A program made the position numbers and the translations under genes. A model generated the notes under the pieces. That model was not told the origin of the DNA. It saw only the letters and a list, made by a program, of their open reading frames with translations, and ran no database searches. Shown piece by piece: positions 1 through 8,646 of a DNA stretch of 36,904 nt. Source of the stretch: Chryseobacterium taeanense (lineage in GTDB: Bacteria > Bacteroidota > Bacteroidia > Flavobacteriales > Weeksellaceae). Where the stretch lies: positions 1 through 36,904 of the forward strand of contig NZ_FNDW01000018.1 of the NCBI RefSeq assembly GCF_900099685.1. The letters run 5' to 3'. Numbering within the stretch: position 1 is the stretch's first letter; every line of letters begins with the position of its first letter.

Positions 1-135
1 TAAATGCAATTAGAAATAAAATCATACACAGAGTTTATGCTTTGATAAAAAATAATTCTGTGTATGAAAATAACTTGCAGATGTCATAGAAATCGAATTG
101 ACGAAGAATCCAATACCAAAAATTTAGTTTCCTTA

Positions 136-377
136 CCACTCCGGTTGTCATCCCGTAGGGATCTAAGCCCGAATCTTTCCCTACTACTATTACCAGCTAT
201 GCCGAGATTCCTAACGACAAAGACTTGTAAAATGCGGTGACTGAGGGTCTCGAAGTCACATCCTCTGCGTTAGGCGTTGCACTTATAAGAGCTCACTAAG
301 CTGTTTGTTAAAACTCACTTCACGATTGTTATGTGAAATGCTTTGCCGAGATCCCTACGGGATGACAAACGGAGTGG
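136..377. repeat. Interspersed repeat with 29-bp inverted arms
   Basis: The arms at 136-164 and 349-377 are complementary at 28 of 29 positions. Their core reads CATCCCGTAGGGATCT and its complement. The 184-bp interior holds a shorter stem (237-242 with 254-259) and a degenerate copy of the arm end near 200-217. No open frame of note lies inside. The arrangement resembles non-autonomous intergenic repeats that are scattered in flavobacterial genomes; that identification is from general knowledge and was not tested. The rest of 1-494 shows no gene. A short GTGAGTG-type degenerate repeat runs over about 380-400. Confidence 0.7.
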
Positions 378-494
378 ATAGTGAGTGAACAGTGAGTGTA
401 TAATGAATGATAAAACGTTCCGCAAGAAAATCAAAGATTTTCAAAGCTTATGTGTTCTATTTGTTTTCAAAGCTGTAACCTTCTCTTATATGAC

Positions 495-1049
495 TTATGT
501 GTTAAAAACTTTTGTGCCTTCAGAGTGAAGTATAGGCGGAGGACGAACGAAATGATTGATGATGATATTTGTAATTTGAAATGGATAAAAAGCAGTACTT
601 ACAAATCCCTCTTTATCCCTGCCTGTGCCTGAAAGCAAAGTAAATAAGGGTTTTATTATTTTATCAATAAGTTTTAGAGAAGAGCTTCCCATAATCCCCA
701 ACATTGAGGCATGAGAAATGCGTCCGGGGTCATGTTGATTCCACGGACTTCCTGTATAGCATGCCTTATGGGCTGCAATATGGACTGACTTTGGAGTAGA
801 AAATGGTGAAGATGATCTTTTGAGAAAATCTTTGGACTTTTTAGCTGATGTAAATCCTTTATTATGTCCAGAACCTGCAACAAAAACAGAGGTTTCTGAA
901 TAGACATAAGCGTCTTCAGCTACGAAGATAATGGAATCTGCCGGTACAAACGAACCGGAATATGCTTTTGAAGGGATGAAAATATACCACAACACTACGC
1001 AAAAACGTAGTATCGGAAAGGGTTCATAACTTTTCATCATTGTGTTCAT
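495..1049 (-). CDS. Hypothetical, possibly exported protein (184 aa)
   Basis: I do not recognise a family. The frame is open for 184 codons in an otherwise gene-poor stretch. Its N-terminus looks like a weak signal peptide: a Lys near residue 6, a hydrophobic run around residues 12-28 (ILRFCVVLWYIFIPSKAYS), then a possible cleavage after Ala-Tyr-Ser. The following SIIFVAEDAYVYSE segment looks like ordinary protein. The middle is rich in Ser, Lys, His and Gly, and the C-terminus ends in HSEGTKVFNT. A second start lies three codons downstream (Met4/Met5). A promoter-like TATATTTG on the minus strand (1112-1119) lies about 63 bases upstream, so transcription would pass through the left arm of the 28-bp inverted repeat. 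It could be a degraded gene; confidence is moderate because no homolog is known to me. Confidence 0.5.
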   Translation of the reverse strand: MNTMMKSYEPFPILRFCVVLWYIFIPSKAYSGSFVPADSIIFVAEDAYVYSETSVFVAGSGHNKGFTSAKKSKDFLKRSSSPFSTPKSVHIAAHKACYTGSPWNQHDPGRISHASMLGIMGSSSLKLIDKIIKPLFTLLSGTGRDKEGFVSTAFYPFQITNIIINHFVRPPPILHSEGTKVFNT

Positions 1050-1111
1050 ACGTGCTATTGTAAAAGTAGTCTTGGTTGGACTACTATTCCTAGGTAATGA
1101 ACACTAGATCA

Positions 1112-1142
1112 CAAATATATAAAATAAATCAGGAAAACTGTA
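1112..1142 (-). promoter_or_regulatory. Promoter-like site reading left toward 1049
   Basis: On the minus strand TATATTTG (1112-1119) matches the Bacteroidetes -7 consensus TAnnTTTG. The -33 region at about 1135-1138 is only T-rich and lacks a clear TTG. It would drive the hypothetical gene at 495-1049 with an untranslated leader of about 55 bases that contains the left inverted-repeat arm. Confidence 0.4.
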
Positions 1143-1211
1143 GTGTAAGTTTGTGCGATCTTGTGGTTTTTGTTGTCAATACGTAAGAAATTAGAAAATA
1201 AGAGGTTAGTA

Positions 1212-1242
1212 TTTGGAGGTGAAAATATTTTGTTTACATTTG
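1212..1242 (+). promoter_or_regulatory. Promoter-like site reading right out of the inverted repeat
   Basis: TTTG (1212-1215), a 19-base gap and TACATTTG (1235-1242) match the Bacteroidetes promoter consensus exactly. The expected start falls at about 1249, right at the beginning of the right arm (1250-1277). No convincing plus-strand gene follows, so the product may be a short untranslated RNA, or the site may become useful only if the segment inverts. Confidence 0.5.
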
Positions 1243-1350
1243 TAGCTGAAATAGTAGTCCAACCAAGACTACTTTTAAGGTACTGCCGTTTTCATAGGCA
1301 ATTACGGATTAAATCTTCCTCCTATTTTTACATTTCACTGATTTTTTTTA

Positions 1351-1617
1351 ACGCTATCAACGCAAAGATTTGTTGAAAGGATTTCGCTTATTTTTCGGGC
1401 GCTAGGGGGTACTTCGACAGGCTCAGCATAAACTTTAATGCTCAGCAAATGAGTATTACTGCAATATTTTATTAACTCTTTGATTGTTATCTGACGCTAT
1501 CGACGCAAAGATTTGTTTGAAAGAATTGCGCTTATTTTTCGGGCGCTAAAGGTACTTCGACAAGCTCAGCATAAACTTTAACGCTCAGCAAATGAGAAGT
1601 GTCGTAATATTTTATTA
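1351..1617. repeat. Two direct copies of a 124-bp repeat, period 143 bp
   Basis: Copy 1 (1351-1474) and copy 2 (1494-1617) align end to end at a constant 143-bp offset, except for local one-base shifts. Both contain ACGCAAAGATTTGTT, CGCTTATTTTTCGGGCGCTA, a TACTTCGACA...GCTCAGCATA block and end in ATATTTTATTA. No open frame runs through them. They lie between the inverted-repeat segment and the terminator of the first T9SS gene and look like intergenic repeat units of the kind common in flavobacteria (inference). Confidence 0.8.
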
Positions 1618-1678
1618 CCCCATGTAATCATATAGAATACAATGATTAAGGTGGTTCGTGGCTGGATAAACTGCATAA

Positions 1679-1711
1679 AAAAGAGCAGCTGTATAAAACA
1701 ACCGCTCTTTT
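1679..1711 (-). terminator. Intrinsic terminator of the 1732-3723 gene
   Basis: An 8-bp stem AAAAGAGC (1679-1686) with GCTCTTTT (1704-1711) has a 17-base loop. Read on the minus strand it is followed by a T run. It lies about 20 bases beyond the stop codon at 1732. Confidence 0.75.
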
Positions 1712-1731
1712 AAAGAATTACATATATAATG

Positions 1732-3723
1732 TTAATCCCTGTTTTTAACCAATACCCATCCCGAATATTTTACAGGAGTATTGTTTTTATCATTTTCGTT
1801 CCATGATACAGAGTACCAGTAGCTTCCTGTAGATACTTTTCGTCCGGCCATGGTTCCGTCCCATCTGTACCGGTTTGTTTTATCTGCTTTGTGAATCATG
1901 GCTCCATAACGGTCAAATACATTAAATACGAGATTTTGTTTTCCTGCAAGTGCCGAATAGTCGATTCCGTCATTTACGCCGTCTCCGTTCGGGGTAATCA
2001 CATTGATGATGTTAGGAACAACTATGGTGATGTCTATTGGCTGACAATCATAAGCGTCTTTTACATAGATCTTTACATCTCCTCTAGGAACATTTTTAAA
2101 TTCATTAGAATCCTGCCAGTTGATTCCGTCTGTAGAATATTTATAGGGTGCAGTACCTCCTATGGCATATACTGTAACCACATTATTGGAGATATCAACA
2201 CTTGAAATGACCGGTTGTTCAGAAGCGTACACTTTCACCGTCTGTGTCGCCACGCAATCTCCTGTTTTCAGTTTTACCCAATACGTGCCGACTCCTACAG
2301 AAACGGTTCTCGTATTGGCACCTGTGCTCCATTCATAGCTTACAAATCCCGGCCCGGCATCTAATGTGGCGGTATTTTCCATACAAATTACCTGATCTTT
2401 AAGGACCGTAGAAAATACAGGCGGAATGACCTCAAGCGTTACTTTGGCAATATCATAGCATCCGAACGCATTGCTTACCCTGATGTAGACCACCCCGTTT
2501 GGAGCGATGTAGTTGCTCGGGTTCGCAATTTCATTGGTCTGGTTCTGGGCATCCGTTAAAGAAGGGTAATGTTTTTTCGTGATGCCTCCTGAAGCACCGA
2601 TCACCGCTGCTGTTGTTAGATCAAAATGCCCTGTGGAAGGATTGGTTTCCAGGAAACAGGTTCGTAAGGAAGCATCAGTAGTAGTGACTGTAGGGGCAAC
2701 CTTTAGCGAGATCGTGGCATCATTATTATCACACAAGACCGAAGACGGATCCTTGATAACCACAGAAATATTGGTATCGGAACTGTACTGGAAATTAGCA
2801 GGGTTGGCAATCGGTGTTCCGCTTCCTGTGACGTAATACGTAAAGTTATAATTGCCCGGTGTTGCCGTAAGTTGTGAATTTAATGCTGTTAAATCAACCG
2901 TTGCCATTCCTGTAAGATCCGGACATATGTTTTTGACAATTGATGCCTGAAGTAAGGGGATTTTATCTACAAAAACCTTTACGTTTTTAATGGAATGTCT
3001 TGATCTGTTTCCTCCTGTGGAAGCAGAGAATCCGAAGTATCCCACTGTCATTGCTGCTGCCGTTCCTGACGGCGCAAAAGACTGGTTGCAGATCAAATTG
3101 CCATTGATGGTAATTTTTACGATCCAGTTGGCCGGTGCAGCAGGATCTACCTCTGCAGTCACCTCCACGTGCTTATACGTTGTTCCCTGAAAAGGAAGTG
3201 TCGTGTTCATATCCGGCGAATGGAAAGAACTTCCGGGTATATTAAAGAATTCAACGTTATTGCTGTCTGTTGTGTTTTCAACCTGCCCGTAAGCTACATG
3301 AACTTTACTCATCACGGCGGTCGTGGTGTTGTTATAGGTATCAAATCCTACAATAAATCCCACAGCATTCTGCGATACCCCAAGTCCGGAACCCAGTACG
3401 CTGGCAACCGGTGGATTGGCAAGATACCAGAAAGCAATCCCGTCTCCGTTGGCAGTCTGGTTAGAATCCATTCTAAAATCGAATTCCACCCTCCATTTGT
3501 CGCAATACTTAAGATTGATGGGTTCGTTAAGGCGTATAGATCCCGACTGGTTGTTGGTGTCCGGGGTCAGTTGTACAAAATCTGTATTCACTACGGTAGG
3601 AGCTACCATCGTCCAACCCGTCGTATTTACAGGATTTCCTGTAAGCTGGTAGGTCTGCGAGAAAGCCTGATTGTAAAGTGAAAGTACAAAAATGAAAAAT
3701 AAAAAAAGATAGTTTTTCTTCAT
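1732..3723 (-). CDS. T9SS type B sorting domain protein with L-type lectin-like N-terminus (663 aa)
   Basis: Likely a secreted or surface-attached glycan-binding protein exported by the type IX secretion system. Residues 1-22 form a signal peptide ending in QAFS-Q. About 23-255 is a concanavalin/L-type-lectin-like fold, with signature pieces DGIAFWYLANPP, a GLGV segment and GFIVGFDTYNN. Next come a linker module (about 256-346), one roughly 90-residue module (FDLTTA...GCYDIAKVTL, about 347-436), an Ig-like segment with LDAGPGF.YEWSTG (about 440-503) and a SprB-type repeat with GGTAPYKYSTDG and VKDAYDC (about 504-566). The type B sorting domain (ITPNGDGVND, about 568-663) ends in WVLVKNRD. It is the shortest of five paralogs here because it has only one full middle module. 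Its N-terminal half is nearly identical in DNA to the 6232-8484 gene, while its C-terminal half follows the 3894-6149 gene. The sugar ligand is unknown. It has its own terminator, so it is probably a separate transcription unit. Confidence 0.92.
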   Translation of the reverse strand: MKKNYLFLFFIFVLSLYNQAFSQTYQLTGNPVNTTGWTMVAPTVVNTDFVQLTPDTNNQSGSIRLNEPINLKYCDKWRVEFDFRMDSNQTANGDGIAFWYLANPPVASVLGSGLGVSQNAVGFIVGFDTYNNTTTAVMSKVHVAYGQVENTTDSNNVEFFNIPGSSFHSPDMNTTLPFQGTTYKHVEVTAEVDPAAPANWIVKITINGNLICNQSFAPSGTAAAMTVGYFGFSASTGGNRSRHSIKNVKVFVDKIPLLQASIVKNICPDLTGMATVDLTALNSQLTATPGNYNFTYYVTGSGTPIANPANFQYSSDTNISVVIKDPSSVLCDNNDATISLKVAPTVTTTDASLRTCFLETNPSTGHFDLTTAAVIGASGGITKKHYPSLTDAQNQTNEIANPSNYIAPNGVVYIRVSNAFGCYDIAKVTLEVIPPVFSTVLKDQVICMENTATLDAGPGFVSYEWSTGANTRTVSVGVGTYWVKLKTGDCVATQTVKVYASEQPVISSVDISNNVVTVYAIGGTAPYKYSTDGINWQDSNEFKNVPRGDVKIYVKDAYDCQPIDITIVVPNIINVITPNGDGVNDGIDYSALAGKQNLVFNVFDRYGAMIHKADKTNRYRWDGTMAGRKVSTGSYWYSVSWNENDKNNTPVKYSGWVLVKNRD

Positions 3724-3844
3724 ATGATATAGCGTATTAGTTTATGGCTTGTAAATGTAATTAAAAATTCAGCCCATTCGTGGCTTCCGTACTTCTTATC
3801 AGGCTTATGAGTAGATAATGTGTACCTGAATCTCTGTATTTTTT

Positions 3845-3881
3845 AATGAAGACCATTCCAAATAATGAAATGATCTCCATT
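3845..3881 (-). terminator. Hairpin at the 3' end of the 3894-6149 gene
   Basis: A 13-bp stem (3845-3857 with 3869-3881) is complementary on the minus strand if two G-T wobbles are allowed. It lies just past the stop codon at 3894. No T run follows, so it may be an mRNA-stabilising end rather than a true intrinsic terminator. Confidence 0.4.
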
Positions 3882-3893
3882 ATATATATATGA

Positions 3894-6149
3894 TTAATCT
3901 CTGTTTTTTACGAGAATCCAGCCGGAATATTTTACAGAAGTATTCTTCTTGTCATTCTCATTCCATGATACCGAATACCAGTAGTTTCCGGTAGGAATTT
4001 TTCTGCCACTCATGGTTCCGTCCCATTTGTATTGACTGAATTTGTCAGATTTATGGATCAGTGTTCCGTAACGGTCGTAAACATTGAATACCAGATTCTG
4101 CTTTCCTGCAAGAGCCGAATAATCAATAACATCATTAACGCCGTCTCCGTTCGGGGTGATAACGTTAATCAGATTCGGAACAACAATACCGATATCAATG
4201 GGATTGCAATCGTATGCGTCTTTCACAAAAATATGGCTGTCTCCTCTAGGCATATTCTTAAATTCATTAGAATCCTGCCAGTTGATTCCGTCTGTGGAAT
4301 ATTTGTACGGTGCAGTGCCTCCATTTACATATACGGTCACCGTTGTGTTTGAAATATCAACACTGGTGATCACAGGTTGATCGGATGCGTAAACTTTTAC
4401 AGTCTGGGTAGCCACACAGTCTCCTGTTTTTAATTTTACCCAATAGGTGCCTACTCCGGCAGTAATGGTTTGGCTTGTAGCACCGGTACTCCATTCGTAA
4501 GTTATGAATCCAGGCCCGGCATCAAGGATTACAGTATCTTCCATACAGATAATCTTATCTTCTAAAGTAGTTGAGAAAACCTGAGGGATAACGACCAGGT
4601 TAACCTTAGCAATAGCATAACATCCGTTTGTATTGGTTACTTTAATGTAGACCACTCCACTAGGAGAGATGTAGGATGAAAAAGTCAAAATTTCATTGGT
4701 TCCGTTCTGGGCATCTGCTAAAGACGGATAATATTTTTTAGTTGTTCCGCTTTGGGTAGTAACGGGAGCCGTGGTAAGATCAAATAACCCTGTTGAAGGA
4801 TTGGTTTCGATTGCACAAGCTCTTAAAGTTGCTTCCTGAACTTCTACGACAGGAAACAGGGCCAGCGTAATCTGGGCTACATCGGTACATCCCTGCGGTG
4901 TAGTGACCTGGGCATAGATGGTCGCTGCAGGCGAAAGATAAGCTGAAGAATTGGTAATCGGATTGAGATGATTATTCAGATCATACATTGTATTGTAGAA
5001 TACGGCTGTACTTCCCGGAACCGATGATAAGTTGGCTGAAGTAAGATCAAAGACCGCTCCTCCGGCGTTATTATTGTTACAGCCTGTCAGCGTCACATCA
5101 TTAGCAGCAAACGGACTTGGTGTCAGCACGATTTTTCCGTCACCATTGTCACATAATGTGGAAGAAGGATCTTTTACCACTACCGTAATGGTAGTTGTAC
5201 CGGTACCATACTGATAACTGGAAGGGTTGGTAATCGGGGTACCTCCCGGTCCGAAATAGCTGAAAGTATAGTTTGCAGGATTGGTTACAAACTGATTCTG
5301 GAAGGAAGTTAAGTCTACCGTTCCGTTTCCTGTGGAAGGATTTACACAGACAAAAGGATTGATGGTGTTCGTTAAGATCGGAACTTTATCAATATAAATC
5401 TTTGCATTTTTAATAGAATGTCTTGCGCTTGCGCCTCCGGTTGCCGCAGAGAAGCCGAAATATCCTGTTGTCATTCCTATTGCGCCTCCTGAAGGGGCAA
5501 AAGACTGATCTACAATTACGACACCATCTATTTTTATCTTGATGAGCCAATTGGTAGGATTGGCAGGATCTGTTTCTCCATTTACTTCCACATGCTTGTA
5601 AGTCGCTCCTACAAATGGTTGGGTAGGATTGAGATCCGGAGAATGGAATGTGCTTCCCGCTGTATTATTGTATTCGATATTATTGTTGGTTCCGTTATTC
5701 GTTCCGTACAAGAGATGGATTTTACTCATCTGTCCTTCCGTAGAATTATTGAAGATATCAAAACCGACCATCAGTCCACTTGCATTGGCCGGAATTCCGA
5801 GGCCTCCTCCTGAAACAAATCCTGTTGGCGGATTGGCAAGATACCAGAACGTAAAACCATCGCCACGGCCATAGGTTGTCGTTCCGTTTCCGTCGATCCT
5901 GAAATCAAACTCTACTTTCCATTTGTCACAATACTTCAGGTTGATCGGATCCTGAAGTTTTATCGCTCCGTATTGGCCTCCGGTATCCGGGGTAAGCTGG
6001 ATGAAATCTGTATTGATCAAAGCGCTGGAAACCAGATCCCAACCGGCAGTATTAACAGGATTTCCTGTAAGCTGGTAGGTCTGTGCAGAAAACCGGCCGG
6101 ACAAGCCGATGAAAATCAAAATGATACAAGAAAGTAGATTATTTTTCAT
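3894..6149 (-). CDS. T9SS type B sorting domain protein with L-type lectin-like N-terminus (751 aa)
   Basis: Second lectin-type paralog of the cluster. A signal peptide (to about residue 22, ending FSA-Q) is followed by TYQLTGNPV, the same mature N-terminus as its neighbours. The lectin-like domain (about 23-258) keeps GDGFTFWYLANPP and GLMVGFDIFNN but is clearly diverged from the other two. It has a linker module, two full middle modules (FDLTSANLSS and FDLTTAPV types, about 350-528), the Ig-like segment LDAGPGF.TYEWSTGAT, a SprB-type repeat (about 593-656) and the sorting domain ITPNGDGVNDVIDYSAL (about 657-751). The C-terminal third is of the NGDGVND class shared with the 1732-3723 and 13409-15481 genes. 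It would be exported by Sec, then the T9SS, and act outside the cell; the ligand is unknown. The 170-base gap to the next gene has only a weak hairpin. Confidence 0.92.
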   Translation of the reverse strand: MKNNLLSCIILIFIGLSGRFSAQTYQLTGNPVNTAGWDLVSSALINTDFIQLTPDTGGQYGAIKLQDPINLKYCDKWKVEFDFRIDGNGTTTYGRGDGFTFWYLANPPTGFVSGGGLGIPANASGLMVGFDIFNNSTEGQMSKIHLLYGTNNGTNNNIEYNNTAGSTFHSPDLNPTQPFVGATYKHVEVNGETDPANPTNWLIKIKIDGVVIVDQSFAPSGGAIGMTTGYFGFSAATGGASARHSIKNAKIYIDKVPILTNTINPFVCVNPSTGNGTVDLTSFQNQFVTNPANYTFSYFGPGGTPITNPSSYQYGTGTTTITVVVKDPSSTLCDNGDGKIVLTPSPFAANDVTLTGCNNNNAGGAVFDLTSANLSSVPGSTAVFYNTMYDLNNHLNPITNSSAYLSPAATIYAQVTTPQGCTDVAQITLALFPVVEVQEATLRACAIETNPSTGLFDLTTAPVTTQSGTTKKYYPSLADAQNGTNEILTFSSYISPSGVVYIKVTNTNGCYAIAKVNLVVIPQVFSTTLEDKIICMEDTVILDAGPGFITYEWSTGATSQTITAGVGTYWVKLKTGDCVATQTVKVYASDQPVITSVDISNTTVTVYVNGGTAPYKYSTDGINWQDSNEFKNMPRGDSHIFVKDAYDCNPIDIGIVVPNLINVITPNGDGVNDVIDYSALAGKQNLVFNVYDRYGTLIHKSDKFSQYKWDGTMSGRKIPTGNYWYSVSWNENDKKNTSVKYSGWILVKNRD

Positions 6150-6189
6150 GGAGTGAATTAGTATTAAGCTTAAAATTGGTTTCAGTTTA

Positions 6190-6225
6190 AAAAAAGACCA
6201 CCCACAAACCGGGGTGATCTTTTTT
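6190..6225 (-). terminator. Intrinsic terminator of the 6232-8484 gene
   Basis: The stem pairs 6190-6203 with 6212-6225 (core GATCACCC with GGGTGGTC on the minus strand, one T-G wobble). It has an 8-base loop and an A/T tract on both sides. It lies directly after the stop codon and separates this gene from the one at 3894-6149. Confidence 0.85.
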
Positions 6226-6231
6226 ATGTAA

Positions 6232-8484
6232 TTATTCTCTGTTTTTTACCAATACCCAGCCTTTGTAAGTAGTTTGAGTATTGTTTTTGTCGTTTTCGTT
6301 CCAGGTGATGGTGTACCAGTACGTACCGGTGATTACTTTTTTACCACTGCTGGTTCCGTCCCATTTGTAATTTCTTAATTTATCGGCTTCATACAATTTG
6401 TTTCCGTATCTGTCGTAGATCGTGAAAACAAGGTTTTTCTTGTATGCCAGCGCAGAATAGTCGATATAATCATTTTTATTGTCCCCGTTTGGAGTGATGG
6501 CATTAATAAGATTCGGAACGGTGATCTGTACATGAATCGGTGTACAGTCATAAGCATCTTTTACATACACCACAACCTCACCTCTGGCAAGGCCTGTAAA
6601 TATATTGGAATCCTGCCAGTTTACCCCGTCCAGAGAGTATTGATAAGGCCCTTTTCCACCTTTTACGTTAACGGTAATAGTATTGTTCGTAATATCAATA
6701 CTTGCGATCACAGGCTGAGGTGAAGGGGTTACTTTTACCATTTGCATTGTTGTACATCTTCCTGATTTAAGCTGAACCCAGTATAATCCCGGAGAAACAT
6801 TCTGAATAGATTGTGTGCTTTCTCCTGTACTCCAGGTATAGGCATCAAATCCCGGACCCGCATCAAGGGTTGTCGTATCGTCGATACAGATTATTTTATC
6901 CATCAATACAGAAGAATATATTGGAGGTAAAACTTTCAGTGTAATTTTAACGATAACAAAACAGCCGGCAAGATTGGTAATTCTAGCATACACCGTAGAT
7001 GATGTCGAAATATAATTATTGGCAGGTACAATTTCATTAGTTTCAGCAAGTGCGTCGGATTCTGTTTTATAATATTTTTTCGTAATGCCTGATTCAGAAC
7101 TTACATTAGCTTGTGTAAGGTCGAATGAAGCCGTTGTAGGAGCATTTTCTATAAAACATGATTCTATGGTTGCATCATTCGATACAATCGGCGGAAAAAA
7201 TGCAAGCGTTATCGGTGCAGAACCTACGCATCCTAATGGTGTGGTAACCTTTACGTATACAACTCCTGCAGGAGATACATAGTTTGTGAAGTTTGTAATT
7301 TCGTTGGTTCCGGCGTTTAAGTCATTCAGGTTTTTATAATATTTCTTTGTTGATCCTGCCGGTTCGTTAACGTTTGCCTGTGTCAGATTAAATGTGGCGC
7401 TTCCCACATTATTGTTATTACATGCCGTGAGGGTAGCCGGTGTTGCTGTGAACGGCGACAGATTAAGCTGTATCTTTCCGTCCGGGTTGTCACAAAGAAT
7501 TCCCGAATTATCTTTAATAAGTACCGAAACTGTTGTATTTGCACTAAACTGATAATTAGTAGGATTTGTAATAGGCGTACCTGAAACACTATATGAGAAA
7601 GTATAGTTGGCCGGATTGGTAACAAACTGACTCTGGTAGTTTGTCAGGTTCACAGTTCCCTGCCCGGTTGATGGGTTCGGGCAGAAAGTATCAGTCACTG
7701 TTGCCTGATTGAGGGCAACTTTATCAATATATACTTTTACGTTTTTAATGGAATGTCTTGATCTGTTTCCTCCTGTGGAAGCAGAGAATCCGAAATATCC
7801 TACTGTCATTGCTGCGGCTGTCCCTGACGGGGCAAAAGACTGGTTGCAGATCAAATTACCATCGATAGTAATTTTTACAATCCAGTTGGCAGGTGCAGCA
7901 GGGTCTACCTGTGCGGTTACTTCAACATGCTTATAGGTAGTTCCCTGAAAAGGAAGTGTAGTGTTCATATCCGGCGAATGAAAAGAGCTGCCGGCAACGT
8001 TGAAAAATTCAACATTGTTGTTATCGGTTGTATTGGCGACCTGCCCATAAGCTACGTGAACTTTACTCATCACAGCGGTCGTTGTGTTGTTATAGGTATC
8101 AAATCCTACAATAAATCCCACAGCATTCTGCGATACTCCAAGTCCGGAACCCAGTACGCTGGCAACCGGCGGATTAGCAAGATACCAGAAGGCAATCCCG
8201 TCTCCGTTGGCAGTCTGGTTAGAATCCATTCTAAAATCGAATTCCACCCTCCATTTATCACAGTATTTAAGGTTTATCGGATCGTTAAGGCGTATGGATC
8301 CCGACTGGTTGTTGGTGTCCGGGGTCAGTTGTACAAAATCTGTATTTACTACGGTAGGAGCCACCATCGTCCAACCCGTCGTACTTACAGGATTTCCTGT
8401 AAGCTGGTAGGTTTGTGAGACGAAATGTTGTGGAAAGCATAATAGCAAATTCAGAATTAAAAGAAGATAGATTTTTCTTTTCAT
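6232..8484 (-). CDS. T9SS type B sorting domain protein with L-type lectin-like N-terminus (750 aa)
   Basis: Third lectin-type paralog. The signal peptide runs to about residue 23 (...PQHFVS-Q), then TYQLTGNPVSTTGW. The lectin-like domain (about 24-256) is almost identical to that of the 1732-3723 protein, differing at only about ten residues. The remainder belongs to a different class: two middle modules (FNLTQANVNE and FDLTQANVSS), an Ig-like segment LDAGPGFDAYTWSTGES, a SprB-type repeat with GGKGPYQYSLDG, and the sorting domain ITPNGDNKNDYIDYSAL (about 658-750). This NGDNKND class is shared with the 10950-13322 gene. A TATCTTTG motif on the minus strand (8511-8518) may be its -7 box, but no TTG lies at proper spacing. 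It is probably a separate unit ending in a strong terminator. Secretion to the outer surface is expected from the family; the ligand is unknown. Confidence 0.92.
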   Translation of the reverse strand: MKRKIYLLLILNLLLCFPQHFVSQTYQLTGNPVSTTGWTMVAPTVVNTDFVQLTPDTNNQSGSIRLNDPINLKYCDKWRVEFDFRMDSNQTANGDGIAFWYLANPPVASVLGSGLGVSQNAVGFIVGFDTYNNTTTAVMSKVHVAYGQVANTTDNNNVEFFNVAGSSFHSPDMNTTLPFQGTTYKHVEVTAQVDPAAPANWIVKITIDGNLICNQSFAPSGTAAAMTVGYFGFSASTGGNRSRHSIKNVKVYIDKVALNQATVTDTFCPNPSTGQGTVNLTNYQSQFVTNPANYTFSYSVSGTPITNPTNYQFSANTTVSVLIKDNSGILCDNPDGKIQLNLSPFTATPATLTACNNNNVGSATFNLTQANVNEPAGSTKKYYKNLNDLNAGTNEITNFTNYVSPAGVVYVKVTTPLGCVGSAPITLAFFPPIVSNDATIESCFIENAPTTASFDLTQANVSSESGITKKYYKTESDALAETNEIVPANNYISTSSTVYARITNLAGCFVIVKITLKVLPPIYSSVLMDKIICIDDTTTLDAGPGFDAYTWSTGESTQSIQNVSPGLYWVQLKSGRCTTMQMVKVTPSPQPVIASIDITNNTITVNVKGGKGPYQYSLDGVNWQDSNIFTGLARGEVVVYVKDAYDCTPIHVQITVPNLINAITPNGDNKNDYIDYSALAYKKNLVFTIYDRYGNKLYEADKLRNYKWDGTSSGKKVITGTYWYTITWNENDKNNTQTTYKGWVLVKNRE

Positions 8485-8646
8485 TTATTAGACACTTAAA
8501 TTAGACGTGTCAAAGATATTAAATCCTAAGCAATAAATATATATTTAATATTAATTTTACTGGAATTGATGGCGATTGTGTAATAAATGATAAGTTAAAA
8601 GATGAAATACTGAAAAGTTATCAGTAATGTTTAGTTTGAATATAAA

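Larger units (their letters stand above)
1061..1277. repeat. 28-bp perfect inverted repeat around a 161-bp segment
   Basis: Positions 1061-1088 and 1250-1277 are perfect reverse complements over 28 bases. Each arm also contains its own small hairpin: a 7-bp stem AGTAGTC/GACTACT with loop CAACCAA, followed by TTTT when read outward from the segment. The 161-bp interior has a promoter-like site near each end, both pointing outward. No flanking target-site duplication is visible next to the arms. The layout fits an invertible promoter cassette or a small non-autonomous element. Which one cannot be decided from one sequence. Confidence 0.75.

Noticed and set aside
1161..1376. Plus-strand frame across the right arm of the 28-bp inverted repeat
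   Set aside because: It starts before the only good promoter, has no recognisable protein features and runs into the intergenic direct repeat.
3169..3681. Long plus-strand open frame opposite the first lectin gene
   Set aside because: It lies fully antisense to a well-supported domain. The same frame reappears at 7927-8418 only because the underlying DNA is duplicated, and the protein has no signal or recognisable motif.
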